64,000 nt of DNA from Undaria pinnatifida (GCA_012845835.1 JABAKD010000010.1:12558473-12622472), one strand, 5' to 3'; shown: positions 51,160 to 63,710, numbered from the stretch's first letter. Made by a program: numbers and translations. Notes: a model not told the origin generated them from the letters alone.

Positions 51160-51747
51160 ATGTCAGCCGGCGAGGTTTTGGAAGAAGATTGCTTTGTTTG
51201 TTACGTGAAGGCTGTCGCATTGATTGGTCTGCGTGGTTGCGGGCGAGGAGAAAAACGAAGGAGAGGAGGGCGATCTCTCGTTGAGGCGGCGTTGTCTAAG
51301 ATAGGTGCGGGGGTGGCTTTGCTCGTACGGGATGTTGGCGTAGCGCTTCTTCTCTGTTTTTTTCTCGAGAAGGCGGGATATGTGTGTCTGCTATCTTTTC
51401 TTCGTGGGTGCTTTCACGTTGTCGAAATCGGACGCGTCCCCTCAATACATAATATCCGGAGTGCCTCTACCATGACGAGGGCTGATGGTGCCGTGCGTAT
51501 TTCCCAGAGACTGACATATTATTTACGGGTAGAAATAATCATATACATTTCTTTGCAACATTTTTTTTTCTTCATCCCATTTATCATCCCCGCACCATTC
51601 TCGCGATCCCTCCCAGTAGTAACTCAGATCCGGGGTCACATAGTGGGCTCTCCTCCTCCCTCCCCACTTCGGCACGTGCCTTCATTTTTACCGCGAGGAG
51701 AATCGAGCATTTTCTTCCCTCGTCGCCTCGGGTCGAATTGTACCTAG
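51160..51747 (+). CDS. Hypothetical protein, 195 codons
   Basis: ATG at 51,160 opens 195 codons with two hydrophobic stretches (GVALLVRDVGVALLLCFFL and IIIYISLQHFFFFIPFIIP). The second coincides with a T-rich run (51,568-51,576). No family recognised, no splice or promoter evidence. It may be chance coding in T-rich DNA. Confidence 0.2.
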   Translation: MSAGEVLEEDCFVCYVKAVALIGLRGCGRGEKRRRGGRSLVEAALSKIGAGVALLVRDVGVALLLCFFLEKAGYVCLLSFLRGCFHVVEIGRVPSIHNIRSASTMTRADGAVRISQRLTYYLRVEIIIYISLQHFFFFIPFIIPAPFSRSLPVVTQIRGHIVGSPPPSPLRHVPSFLPRGESSIFFPRRLGSNCT

Positions 51748-51809
51748 CAGGCGCTCTCAGCAGTTGATCTCTTTTTTTATTGCATTTTTGCAAATTAAGT
51801 CATATTTCA

Positions 51810-51900
51810 TCGTGGTGGGTGTCGAACTCAAGGACAACCAAACGTTGGAGGTATTCGAGGGAAAAACCACTAGACCACCGGGGCGGCCGGCTGACCATTG
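51810..51900 (-). other. tRNA-derived SINE-like sequence
   Basis: The minus strand reads GCCCCGGTGGTCTAGTGG, a good A box, and about 50 nt later TTGAGTTCGACACCC, an approximate B box. T-stem pairing is poor. Words are shared with 45,838-45,908. The A/B box spacing suits an internal polymerase III promoter of a SINE. Confidence 0.4.
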
Positions 51901-52837
51901 ATTCAAACAAACCAGGATCTTTGCATAGAGATTACATTCCCTCCCCCATATTGTATGATATTCCGATGGTTGACGCGACATAGAATAAAGCGCCAAATAC
52001 CTAAATATCAGCCTACGCGGAGTTTTAGATATCATGCCAAACTAAAGGCAAAATAATGTAAAAGCCGAATTATTAGAGCGATCTACTACTGCTATAAAAC
52101 CAGAAGAAAAGATCTATTCATTATTTGCGCGGTCGCAATTCGGCTGGTCATTTGCGTCATGTACGTTGTCTAGCAGATATTTTATTTGTCCGTGAAGGGT
52201 GTCCGTCTATTTTTTGCTTCCTAATAAAGTTGTATTCCCGTTTTCGTTGCCAGCCGTAGGTACCCTTGCGTAGATAGATAGATGTCATATTATGCACATT
52301 CGTCTACGAAAAGCACGCCATCGTCAACGCGTTATTTGTTTAGTTCTTTTTGTAGGTTGTCCGTCGTTGTTGTACTAATAATACCTTATCAGACTGTAAG
52401 TAGATGTAATTTCTTCATGTATGTGCGAATTCACCCGACGAAGTCATTTCATACACATTCTTCGTGCAGTTAGTAACTCCTCCTCCAGAATGTTTTTGCG
52501 TAAGGTCGCGCAAAGGAACGGTTTTGAGCCAATCTGTACCTGCAGACCAAGCAATCTCAAAATGATGGAACACTCCAACAGCACCAAACGCAATAGTATA
52601 AAAAGCCGCATTGTTTGAGCGATCTACTACTGGTACAACACGCGTTCTTCTGGACGTATCATGTGTCGTCTTGCAGCCGCACCTTCAGCCACATGGCCTG
52701 CACGCACACTGCAGTACATGACAGCCCAACAGCACACACGCAACCAACCGCTGCACGTATGAAGCCTACAGCGCGGCACCATGAATAACGAATGACCGCG
52801 ACGGCTTGATTAGCACCCTCTTGCAAAGTTGTATTTG

Positions 52838-53178
52838 CGGAAACATTATCAAGTACCGTTTGTATATGATGCCAATTTTGTAAATCGTCCAGGCGCGTGC
52901 AATTAAATGCCTGGTGCACAATCAGTAACCAAACATCGAAAAGTTGCACCATGCACCGCAAAATTCCGAACATTATCAAGTACCTATTTCTTGGAAACAT
53001 TATTACGTACGGTTTGGAAATGATGCCAATTTCGTAAATCATGCAGGCGCGTGCAATTAAACACACCTGGTGCGCAATCTGTGACCAAACAATAGAAAGT
53101 TGCACATGCCACCGCAAAATTCCAAACATTATCACGTACCGTTTGGAAATGATGCCAATTTTGTAAATCATTCAGGCG
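52838..53178 (-). repeat. Tandem repeat of 130-155 bp, about 2.5 copies
   Basis: GAAACATTATCAAGTACCG, GAAACATTATTACGTACGG and AACATTATCACGTACCG start units at about 52,839, 52,993 and 53,125. Each contains GATGCCAATTT and GGCGCGTGCAATTAAA. Confidence 0.85.
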
Positions 53179-53439
53179 TTGCAGCCATCAAGATTCAACA
53201 TTTTTTCCAAAATTCCTCCTCGACACTCGCTCGTCTCGCTCGGCGCCCGTCCGCGTTCACGTCGATGTGCGGAACGGACACGGCAGGGCGAGGGGCGTTG
53301 GAGCCGCCCCCCGAAGGCGGCGCTCGAACCAAGCCATATTCGACCGAGAAATCCAGTTCCGCGAATCGCATACTTAGGCCGAGACAAAAAAATCCGGACC
53401 AAAGTCCATGACACCAAGGAATGGCTCTATATTCAAGGA

Positions 53440-54120
53440 ATGGTTTTATATATGTTTATTTCAAGGACGTCAGCCGTGAGTTCGACGAATTTCGGGTCAA
53501 TACTTCAGAGTCAACCCTATTATACATGGCGCCGACGACAGGACCCACGCCAAGACGTCTACCACATTTACCATTATGTTATTAGGTGCGGCTGTTCGTT
53601 CTGGATCCCACGCATACAAAAAAACATCCCCGGTGCAAAATTAAGATACCCGTAGCTAAGGTCAAGACAAATCTGTCATTTCAATTTGCGGTCGTTTAAC
53701 TAGATGGGGCGATATCAATTAGTTCGAAATCCGCAGACCTACAAAAAGTCGAAATTCCCCACCTAAAGTAAAAATACCAACACGTACCACTTTAGTGAAC
53801 AAGAAATAGGAGCCCTCCGGATAAAAACTCTCATAGTATATTACAGGTACCAACAACGCAGCTTGCAAAGATGAGTATTGACCCGAAATTCGTCGAACTC
53901 ACGGCTGACGTCCTTGAAATGTTTTATAATAAAATATGTATATACTCGTATATATATGTGTTTGTTTTTTTAACCGAACAATATGACCCCTCCCATTATG
54001 AAAAAACTCACCCACATAGTATATTACAAGTACCAACAACGCAGCTTGCAAAGATGAGTATTGACCCGAAATTCGTCGAACTCACGGCTGACGTCCTTTA
54101 AATATTTTTATAAAATAGTA
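53440..54120 (-). repeat. R2 repeat cluster (three copies)
   Basis: A truncated plus-oriented copy at 53,455-53,520 and two inverted copies at 53,835-53,935 and 54,000-54,118. The last two encode, on the plus strand, THPHSILQVPTTQLAKMSID and PKFVELTADVLE, nearly the same as the peptide at 50,600 on the other strand. Confidence 0.8.
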
Positions 54121-56298
54121 ATACCGAAAAAACTTAGATTCTGAACACATTCACACATGCAATATAGCTGGTAATTCAGATACTTTTGTACTAGAGTTAG
54201 TTAGTGAACATACCTTTGCGCGAGAGTACATACAGGATGACTTTGTACTCAACGCTATGCTCTTTACCGTGTTTGGGCGCTGCTGTATATTTTGGAATCC
54301 GAAACATAGTAAAAATAGGTCAGATTTTACAGAAAGCCAGCTGATGTCGGCATCCTTGCATAATACTCGTAGCTGAGGTCGAGACGCCTTTATCAAATCC
54401 CATTGGCGGTCATTTCAATAGATAGGGCGATGCCAAATAGTTGAGAATCCAGAAACCAAGTAATACCTAAATATCGTACATTCTGACAACACATTCACAC
54501 ATGCCCGAAGGTCTGTAAATAGACCAGTGGTGGCTCAAGGGGATAATAGCTCAATGATGTGCCCGTGAAACGAATGTCGCCGAAGACATAAGAGGTATTG
54601 ACACTATGTACCCAAAAATCATTCAGCTATGTTAACGAAGAAATCGCCGATGTACCATGTATTTCCTCCAGATATTACCCAACGCGTCTATCGGCACATT
54701 CTTAAGTGCTTGGCCAGAAGTTACCGCGGGGGTGAATCGCCTATTTATGTACGCATTGCACGGTGCCAAACGATAATGCGGAACCAGCGTTGGAATGAAA
54801 ATATGAAAGAGTGCAACTACGATCCATCGGGCCCACACCGAAGACCGATGCGTACCAATCAAAGCGTCTTTTTTGACGGCTCCTCATATCGAAATCCGAC
54901 ATAGATGTATAGAGCGTACTCGGCACGGTACTCTACTCCAGCTTTCTGGGTCTTGATGGACTCGAAGATGGGATCGCTTCCCCATACGCCGCCACCCATG
55001 AGTGGAACCTAACTTACGGCATACATGCGTGCCACGGTCGGGATTGACCTCGATCTTCTTGATGGTACTCGATATTGATGCGCAAAAAACAAAGCTGTGC
55101 AAGCAGAAGGCGATGGTCTCTTCCTCGAGTGTGGGGCACTTCGCTTGCTCAAGCGCGGTTGCCGCTTGCTTGCAACTGGGTGCTGTGCGAATGCCGCCTG
55201 CAATGCGCGTGTTTCACACGCGGCCAGGCGTTCAAAGACAATCTCGCCACTGACATGAACAAATGATCCGAGCTGTGCTCCTCTGTAACGAGATGGTTTA
55301 TCTTAGCGTACACGCATAACACAAAACTGCGGATAGCATTTGCATGCTGCCTACACATGACACACAACGCATACCATGTTGCTCCTTCCATCGGCTGGTC
55401 AGGCGGCATATTTCGTCGAAACAACACACCCGAACGCCGCAGGGGAACGTCTTCAGAGCCGTTGGTACCGACACTACATCACGTTCAAGCCTTCGCCTAG
55501 CCTTACGCGCTCCTCGCAATCCCTCCAGCCTTGTCTGATGAGAACCGCCAACGCCATCGAAAACGCTCAAGCACGCCGTCGACGCTAGAGGAGGTAACAA
55601 CGTACCAACCTAAAGGTCCATTTGCGCACAAAATCTGACTTCCTCGCACTCCATTTGAACGACCTTCTTCATCGTGGCCGACTTGATGCTGGTTTCTTGA
55701 TCGTGTTCCTCAAGACGGGACAACTCCACGCTGCTTGGGCTCTCACCAACACACCCCCCGACCCGTCGACGCACTGTACTGACAACGTTCAGAGCCTTCA
55801 CGCATCCCAAATAGTAGCTTTAATTCGCCTGTCGCCCCCCGATGGCTCCCGCCATCACCACCTAAACGAGCCGCCCCTTACTTGTGTTCCCCGGTATGTT
55901 ACCACCAATGTGACTTACTCGTAGGACTATCCACCTTTCTCCCCCTTAAAACCATCACCTCGCATGATTCAAAACAAAAATACCATCACCTTTTCTCCCT
56001 GCTGGTTTAAGCTGTCTCGTGCCATACACCGTCGGAACACTCCACCTCGACACGACACCTCACTCTGCCCAATTGTCTTCTAACACAACGCCTCACCCTT
56101 CCCATTTGTCTTCAAGCTGCCGTTCTCAACCCACATCTTACGCGACGCCATATGATGATGATGCCGCGTCTACTTTCGCTCCGCCAGACCGCCTTCTCCG
56201 AGCTCCCTGTGAGGCAAACCCATCCAAGCGCCACCTATGAACCTACGCGTTCGCCCATATTCGTCAACGCCACGCGTGTCTGCCTGTTGTCCTCCAGC
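54121..56298. other. Stretch without a recognised gene
   Basis: Downstream of the large minus-strand gene. Frames such as the one near 55,285-55,500 (RWFILAYTHNTKLRIAFACC) look somewhat protein-like, but no domain, start or splice signals support a call. The gene's 3' untranslated region must begin at 56,298. No clear AATAAA was seen on the minus strand. Confidence 0.35.
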
Positions 56299-56502
56299 TC
56301 AGCCCCACCGCTGCTGCCCCCCAGGGTTGTACTCTGACGGTGCCGTGCTGTACATCGATTGAGGGGGCTGAGGGGGCTGAGTGCCCACGGGCAGCGGCGG
56401 GTACGCCTGGTGCTGCTGGGGTTGCTGCTGCAACTGCTGCGGCTGCTGCTGCATGTATGGCAGCTGCTGTTGCAGCGGCGGCGGCTGTTGTAGCTGCTGC
56501 TG
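56299..56502 (-). CDS. Gln/Pro-rich protein, last exon
   Basis: 67 codons and a stop, starting after an acceptor that ends GTGGTCCAG. The exon encodes a Gln/Pro-rich tail (QQQLQQPPPLQQQLPYMQQ) ending in PSEYNPGGQQRWG. The start is in phase 0, matching the upstream exon, whose last codon is also complete. The polypyrimidine tract before the acceptor is weak, so the exact boundary is uncertain; a start a few codons further upstream, up to 56,580, would keep the frame. Same gene as 58,366-60,864 and 62,252-63,710. Confidence 0.5.
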   Translation of the reverse strand, partial: QQQLQQPPPLQQQLPYMQQQPQQLQQQPQQHQAYPPLPVGTQPPQPPQSMYSTAPSEYNPGGQQRWG

Positions 56503-58365
56503 CTGGACCACGGAAGTTATGTTGGGCATGGCAAACAGAGGGTGTTTCGGGAGATGGAGATCTTCGTCATTTGGAGACATAGACGCGTTACATACTTTGC
56601 TGACCTTCCGAATCCACTTACATATACGTGCATCAATGCGATCCCGTTATTAGACGAGACAAAACTTGGCACGAAGAGTGCACAGAGCACTACGACAATC
56701 CTATCCACCGGCGTCTATACAAAAAAATAAAGCGAAGGAACAGCAGCGAAGAAAACGCAACAGGAAAGTGGTTGCCCCCGTCATGTTTGCTTGCTGTTAC
56801 CTCGCACCAAGTTATTTTACAAGCAATGCGTTATGAAAGTGATTGGTGTTGTTCTCACAAAAACACATCGCCATAACCTCGTCCGTGAAAAGTGCGGCAT
56901 CATATTCACAAGTGGACCAGACGACGGCATCTGGCACACCGGCCTCGTGCTCATCAACCAATGCGCATCACCTGAGCATGGTGCCCGGACACGAGTAACT
57001 GCTACGACGACCAACAGACACAAAGATCCTCCGCAAACGGGGCACGTCGATGGTGTCCGCGCTAAAACGAAACCTGTCCCGAGTTCTGGGTTAACAATAA
57101 AAAACGAGCCAATGTGGTCGCCGCTGGTAACAAATATAACACCAGAACTGCGACCAGCCACAACACAAGAACAACCTGGTTGTACGACCGTTTCACGAAT
57201 AGCGTTCCTGCTGTCGGAACTGAATGAACCCTAAATGGGGAACAAAACAAGGACAAGGTCAGGAAAGGGGCAACGATCGGCTGTCCCATGAAACACGCAT
57301 CGTGCAAAACCCCTACGCTTCAAGGGTATGCTTTTACGTCATTACTGCCCTCGTATCTGCCAAGAACTGTCCGAAAAATTTCGGTTTGTACCAGGCCGAA
57401 TCGACGACGGGCTATTGCATAATACCTAAACATCATAGGTTGGCCCCAACATTGAAAGGGGGAAATAAAAGAACGGTCAACACGGCAAACGCAATGCCTT
57501 AATTAAAATTGGCTTGATTTATCATTGAAGGTACGACTCTGTCCAAAGGTGTAAGGACCGTTGGAGTATTCGTGGTATGAACTCCGGACGGCCCTAGCAC
57601 GTTTTCACAAGAGTGGGCAGTATATCATACCAGGTAGGTCAATATCAGTCCCCAAGGTGCCATCCTCGTTTAGACGCTATTCAAGACCGACGCGTTGTAC
57701 ATTATTTACTCAGCGAGGTACAACGTTGTGCGCCAAATTTGGCGTGAGTGAAAAGACGCGAGGAGGTACGGAATCCAAGCTTTTTCTCGCTACCGCGCAC
57801 GAGAAAAAACTCAATCTACTGTAGCTACTGTGAGTACCATCTACTTTTGAATTTCGAATACGCTTCGTAAAACCCCGACCGAGACTTTTTTACAGCAAGA
57901 TGCTGTACACGGGAGACGAGCCCCCAATGATGTTACGTACACCAACAATGCTTCAACAACGGTTTGCGCGGTTAGGTCTGTTGCGACCAAGGCAAATGGT
58001 TGAGTTAGATGTTGGACTATTAATAGAGTTTCTCTTTCGCCTTGTTAGCACATGAATGGAGTCTGACACAGGCAGCAAGAGGTGTTGCTATGGAACGCAT
58101 TTCACGCCAACATAAAATTGATACTTGAATATTTCCACGCAAAACCAATGAACATATTACTTTGGACACATTACCATGTAAACAGCGCCAGGAACTCTCC
58201 TGGCACGCGGCAAAGCCCACGGGTGGAGCAGAGAGTAACACACACAAGCACGTTGGCAACGTTTAAAAACGGTGAATAAAAGCTCAAGTTAATACCGGGA
58301 TGACCAAAGGCGCGGAAAACGACAAGTATTATGCCATGCGCCAACCCCTATACCCTCACCCTCAC

Positions 58366-60864
58366 CTGCAAGTACTGCTGCTGCTGCTGTGGCTGCACGC
58401 TCGCTATCGTAGTATATTGCTGCGCGCCCGTTGCGCTGGAACTCTGCACAACGGTCTCCAGCGGCGCAGCCGGTGCAGGGGTAGGGACACCGGCCGCCGT
58501 CTTCCCGGCTTCCTGTCCAGTGGCCGCCGGCACTGCTGTATCGTACCGAGAAGAAGATTGCAGATGCTGCTGCTGCTGCACTCCGGGGGCCGGCGGCGCA
58601 GCCACGGGGGCGTACGAAGCTGGCTGGTACGTAGAAGTAGGGTACGCCTGTTGTCCAGCACTACTGGCGCTCGCCGTCTGCGCCGGAATCTGCTGGGCCT
58701 GCTGTTGCTGCCAACTACTCGCAGCTGCACTCGGTCCACTACCACTCGCTGCACTAGGTGAAGTCGCTACTGGCGCAACTGAACCAACCTTGGACGAGTT
58801 CCACGACTGGCTTCCGCCACTGATGTACCCTACTGTGCCGCTCGGTACGGGCGCGGCGGCAGCCGCGGGACGCGTGGACGTTTTATAGTTACCTTGCCCG
58901 TCTATTTCACTGTACGTAACAGACGGGACCGCTGCAATCTTCTCCGAAGGTGACGATATCGCAGCAGGCTGCTGCTGCGGCTGCTGGGAGTACGGGGCAT
59001 ACACGCTACTAGCGTCAAGACTTACTGATGCAGGTTGCGGAGTAACGTGGGGCAGCTGCTGTTGCGCTGCCTGTCCTCCGGGGGTGTACTGATATTGGAA
59101 AGGTTGTGTGAACGACTGTTGCTGCTGTTGCTGCTGCTGCGGTTGCTGCTGCTGCGGTTGCTGCTGCTGCTGCGGTTGCTGCTGCTGCTGCTGCGGTTGC
59201 TGCTGCTGCTGCGGTTGCTGCTGCGGTTGCTGCTGCTGCGGTTGTTGCTGCTGCTGCTGCTGCTGCTGATGCTGTTGCGGTTGCTGCACCTGTTGCTGGT
59301 ATGTCTGCTGCTGCTGCTGAGGTTGCTGTTGAACGGGCGAAGCTACCTTCGCCGGTGGTACCGCCGCCCTCGGCCCCGCAGTTCCTGGCACTGTCGCCGC
59401 CGCCTCTGCCACATTTGGCTGCTGCCGTGTGTCTGGCCGCGGCTTCACACCTCCCGTCGCTTGCTGAGGCTGCTTCCAAGCCATGTGCTGCTGCTGTCCA
59501 CTGGCCTGCTGCGCTCCACTTGTCACCTTAGCCGCCGAGGCTGCAGCACTCGTCGGGGCAGCAACCTTGCTGTGTCCTTCCTTCGCCCTTGCTGAGCCAG
59601 CAGCAGCTGGAGAAGGGCCACCAACGACGGAAGCGCCGGCAGGCGATCCACCCTTAGCAGCGCCCTTGCCACCACCACCACCACCGCCACCGCTACCACC
59701 GCTACCACCGCTACCACCTCTGACGCCAGCTCTGCCTCCATTACTACCTGGCACCGCCCCTGCTCTCGCCCCAAGCACATCCCGATGCGGCGCGGGAGTC
59801 TTCCCGAGCCCGTTGGTACTGAACCCCGCATTGCCCGACCTCCCGGAGACAACAGGCGACGATTGGTTAGGAGCGGAAAGTGACGCCCCCGACCCCGCAG
59901 GGGCAGGGCCAGCAGATGACTGGTATGCCGAGAAGCCGCTCATTGAGGCACCCGGGCGTCCTCCATCGCGAGTGGGGGCGGTCCCCCCCGGCTGGTAGGT
60001 GTGCTGTTCGCTCCGCGTCGCGCCCGGGCGCCCTCCATCTCGAGTGGGGGCGGTTCCCCTCGGCTGGTAGGTGGACTGGTCGCTCCGCGACGGACCCGGC
60101 CGCCCTCCATCGCGAGTGGGGGCGGTGCCCCCCGGCTGGTACGTGGATTGGCCGCTCCGTGACGCGCCCGGCCGCCCTCCATCGTGCGTGGGGGCGCTCC
60201 CCCCCGACTGGTACGATGGTTGCTCGCTGCGCGACCCGCCTGGTCGTCCTCCATCGCGAGTGGGAGCGGTCCCGCCCGGCTGGTAGGAGGGCTGATCACT
60301 CCGAGGAGCGCCCGGCCGCCCTCCGTCGCGAGTGGGGGCGGTCCCCACCGGCTGATAGGTGGGTTTATCGCTCCGCGACGCGCCCGATCGCCCTGCATCC
60401 TGCGTTGGGGCGATCCCCCCCGGATGGTAGACGGCCTGCCCGCTTCGCGACGAGGCCGGCCGCCCCCCAGGCGGGGCCGGCGTGGAGCTTGACTCCTTGT
60501 ACCCGGACAAATCGCTCCTCGGTGCGCCCACCCTCGAGCCTCCGGGGAGAGAGGCGGAGGGAGTTTGGTAGGCGGGTGGGTCGGCCATGGACCCGCTTTG
60601 TGATCGCGGGCCTCCGTGGGCGGGAGTGGAGGACGGTTCGTAGGCCGACAAGTTGGTCCTCGTTGCTCGCCAATCTCTGCTGGAAGGGGCGGGCTTCGGG
60701 CCTCCCGTAGGGCGATCACCGCCACGCCCCGCGCGAGGCGCCGCTCCGTGCTGATGGCTGTCCGTCATGTGCGCGGGTGCTGCGGTGCTGCCGCTGCCGC
60801 CGGGTTGGCTGGAGAGGCGCTCGGCGGTATCATGCTGCTGCTGCTGCTGCTTTGGTGGGCGCTC
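58366..60864 (-). CDS. Low-complexity Gln/Gly/Pro-rich protein, middle exon
   Basis: 833 codons. The acceptor AACTTTACAG precedes GAG at 60,864 and the donor CAG|GTGAGG follows 58,366; both borders are phase 0. The frame runs from ERPPKQQQQQH through an ATG at 60,768 (MTDSHQHGAAPR), which is internal in this model. Residues about 70-300 hold 8-10 copies of a 24-residue repeat with YQPGGTAPTRDGGRPGASRS. Next comes a Gly-rich stretch (RGGSGGSGGSGGGGGG), then Ala/Ser-rich and long Gln-rich regions (PQQQQQ repeats), then VTYSEIDGQGNYKTSTR and a second Gln end. There are no folded domains. Tyr/Gly/Gln/Arg-rich proteins of this sort often form condensates with RNA; that role is inference. Confidence 0.75.
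59940..60560 (-). repeat. 72-bp coding minisatellite
   Basis: Eight or more units of 72 bp encode the 24-residue repeat of the middle exon. Variation is mainly at the third to fifth residue (PGG, PRG, PVG, SGG) and near the end (SDQ, SEQ, SGQ), and every unit keeps the frame, so selection for the protein is likely. Confidence 0.85.
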
Positions 60865-61237
60865 CTGTAAAGTTTAGGGATTGCGGTTATATCAAAGGGC
60901 CCATTGGCGCGAGAGAGATGTCTTTCCCGCAAACAAAATGTCACATCTGCTTTCACATTTTGGTGTATTACCAGACTGCATATGCTACTGATATCGATGC
61001 TGCCTCTTTATCTGTCTAGCGCCTTTTGTGCTGCGTCCGTCCGTCCGTTCGTCCGTGAGCTCCAGACTGTCTTGACTGCTTGAAGACGTGCCGATCCTAC
61101 ACCAATACGCTTCAACACACTCTGATAATATGAAAACGCGTAAATTTTTCGACATCTCTCGACAGTCCAACGACCAAGCGCGTCGCGGGAATCAATAAAA
61201 ATAGCCCAGCACCACTCGACGGCGAAAAGTTTTTCGG

Positions 61238-61264
61238 CTGCTGCTGCTGCTGCTGCTGCTGCTG
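61238..61264 (-). repeat. (CTG)9 microsatellite in an intron
   Basis: Nine CTG triplets on the plus strand (CAG in the transcript) inside the intron 60,865-62,251. Like the exons, the intron accumulates CAG runs. Confidence 0.85.
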
Positions 61265-62251
61265 CGAAAGTACTACTGAGGATCTACATTTTGTACTATG
61301 CACTTACTATATATTGAATATACCACCGTACCACGCTTGCGCTGCAGTGTGCAGCAGACGCACGGCACAACATGCTCTGAACCGCCTTCGCGACCAAGTC
61401 GACATTTCGATCACCATGAAATAACTGAAGCCAAACAATTATGATGCCCACTTCTATCGTTGGACCAACCATTTCATACGCATTTACATCGTAGAGGCAA
61501 CCAATTTGATGTGCATTTCTATCGTAGAACCAACAACCATATTATGTGCATTTCTGTCGTAGCCTTGCGCGGTTGCGACAAGAGAGGCACAAGACCCCTG
61601 GAGGAAAACTGCGCGTCTTCATTCTTGGCGGAGTCCTGTGCAACCTGTATTGAAAACCCTCTTCACAGTGTGTCAACTTGACCCGGCAATCCCTTCTCCG
61701 GCCGCCGCTCTACCTTCACTATCAGACACCTCGACGCAAGCTCTGTATAGTCGAGCCGAGTCCTCAAAAATACATTGTAAAACTAATATCTACCAAACTA
61801 AACCATACGCACGTACGCACGCGGGTTCCGCCAGCACAGGCGTTGCAAGGACGACACCTACGCTACATTCTTGGCGCGCGATCCGTTTGTTCATCTGCAC
61901 GAGATCCTGTTGAACCGAGCGGTCAGTATTTTCATCCGCAGGGAAGCTCCAGCGTAGCGTAGACAGCGGACCGACGGGAACGGGCAGCAAAAGTGCCACG
62001 TCTCGCTCTCGAAAGGATCCAGGGACGACCCCCGAACCGAAAAAAGAGCATCAATCTGCCGAGCACAAAAGATACGGTCTTCCCAATAACGTGTGGGCGG
62101 TTGTTCCCGCACATTCCACGACGGGATGCGTTCTGTGACTTTTTTCACGGTAACCCTCCCCCCTCCCACCCCATTTCGGAATCGCTAAGGACAGCATCAA
62201 CACGTAACTTCAGGTACAAAAGCTCCATGTTAATAGCGCGCAATTACTCAC

Positions 62252-62827
62252 CTCCGGAGCATGAAGCAGGGGGATGTCCATCATGTCCAGATCGAGTGCG
62301 GACATATCAGCGCCCCGCCCCCCCCCCCCCCCCCGAGCCGCTGCCGCCGCCGCTGGCATCAAGCACCGCTCCCTTCGGCTCAACCCGTTGGTTACCCATC
62401 GTAGGCGGGTGCCCCTGCCCTTGCCCTTGCCCCTGCCCCTGCCCCCTCCCCTCCCCACCCCTCCCCCGCCCGCCCCCTCTACCGCGGCCGCCGCCTCCCC
62501 GGCCGTCAGGCGGAGCACCGCGGCCGGACCCTCTTTGGCCACGGATTTGCCCCCTCCCGCCACCCCCCCTTCCACCACCACCGCCACCGCCAGGCCCTGA
62601 CATAATGTCATCCCTGCCGCCGGAGGACGTCTGCCCCTGCTCGTCCTGCGGTGGACCCCTTCCGTACTGCCCGGTAGAAGGTGGTACATGTTCAAGAGGC
62701 GAAGATGAAGGAGGAAGAGGACCTCCGCCCCCTGCCCTCCCCTGCAAGTATCCCCCCTGTTTCTGCTGCTGCTGCTGCTGCTGCTGCTGATGCGGTTGCT
62801 GCTGCTGCTGCTGCTGCTGCTGATGCG

Positions 62828-62858
<31 letters not shown>

Positions 62859-63710
62859 ATGCGGTTGCTGCTGATGCGGTTGCTGCTGCTGTAGTTGCTG
62901 CTGCTGCGGAGGCGGTGCACCGTGTTCGCCGCCGCCGCTGCCACCGCTGCGCTCATGGTACAACGCGGGTCTATCGTTACCCCCCTCGAGCCTTGACCCA
63001 CCAGGGGGCCCCGTCGGCCCACCCGGGGGTCCACCCGGCGGCCCAACAGCCCCCGGCGGCCCAACAGCCCCCGGCGGCCCACCAATCCCCGGCGACCCAA
63101 CCGGGGGTCCACCTGGCGGCCCACCCGGGGGTCCACCTGGCGGCCCACCCGCGGGTCCACCTGGGGGCCCACCAGGGACCCCACCAGGTGGCCCACCCAA
63201 CGGCCCACCCGGCGGCCCTCCCAGCCCCCCCGGTGCACCCTGCCCCCCAGGTCCCCCCGGTCCAGCCGGTCCTCCAGCCGGCGGGCCGGGGCGCCCCAGT
63301 CTCCCGAGGGGCGCTCTACCAGGGTCAGAGCCCTGCCGGCGTGTCGGCGGTCCACCGTGCGGCTGCGGTGTACCAGACCCAGGTCCAGGCCCGGCCAAAG
63401 CTCCCGGTGGCCCGAGCGGAGGGCCTACACCGCCACCACCGCCGCCCTTACCGCCGCCTCGTCCCCCTCCACCGTCGTGGTAGCCCGAGTCCCGCCTGGG
63501 CGGAGGGCCATCCTGTACGGGTGGGGGGTAGCTGCCGACACCGCCACTGCCTTGGGGTAGTGCGCGTTCTAGTGGGGGGCGGTCCCCACGCATTGGCCGC
63601 TGGTGCAGCGGGCCCAGGCCCGGGCCCGGGCGGTCTGTCGGCCCGCTGCTGGGCGGGGGAGGGCCTCTCCTCGGGGGACCGTAGCGATCGTCCTGCCGAA
63701 GGTCGCGCTG
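62252..63710 (-). CDS. RGG/collagen-like/Gln-rich protein, upstream exon
   Basis: The exon starts after an acceptor with a good pyrimidine tract (CGCCTTCTTCTCACAAACCTAG) and opens QRDLRQDDRYGPPRRG. It ends PLLHAPE before the donor GAG|GTGAGT at 62,251. Order: Gly-rich and RG-rich start, about 100 residues of GPPGGP collagen-like repeats, Gln/His runs (PHQQQQQQQQ), then an RGG domain ([19 protein letters not shown]) and GQGQGQGQG. The frame is open to a 17-G run (62,318-62,334), after which it would stop, while the next frame gives ADMSALDLDMMDIPLL up to the donor. The exon is 1,459 nt; one G fewer makes it 1,458 and restores phase 0. RGG boxes bind RNA in many proteins. The true start lies further upstream. 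Confidence 0.65.
62318..62334 (-). repeat. 17-bp homopolymer in coding sequence
   Basis: C17 on the plus strand (G17 in the mRNA). Its length decides the frame at the end of the upstream exon. See the exon entry. Confidence 0.9.

Noticed and set aside
56628-57824. Several open frames between the last two exons of the Gln-rich gene
   Set aside because: They lie in the predicted intron, on the other strand, and show no domain or shared codon pattern.
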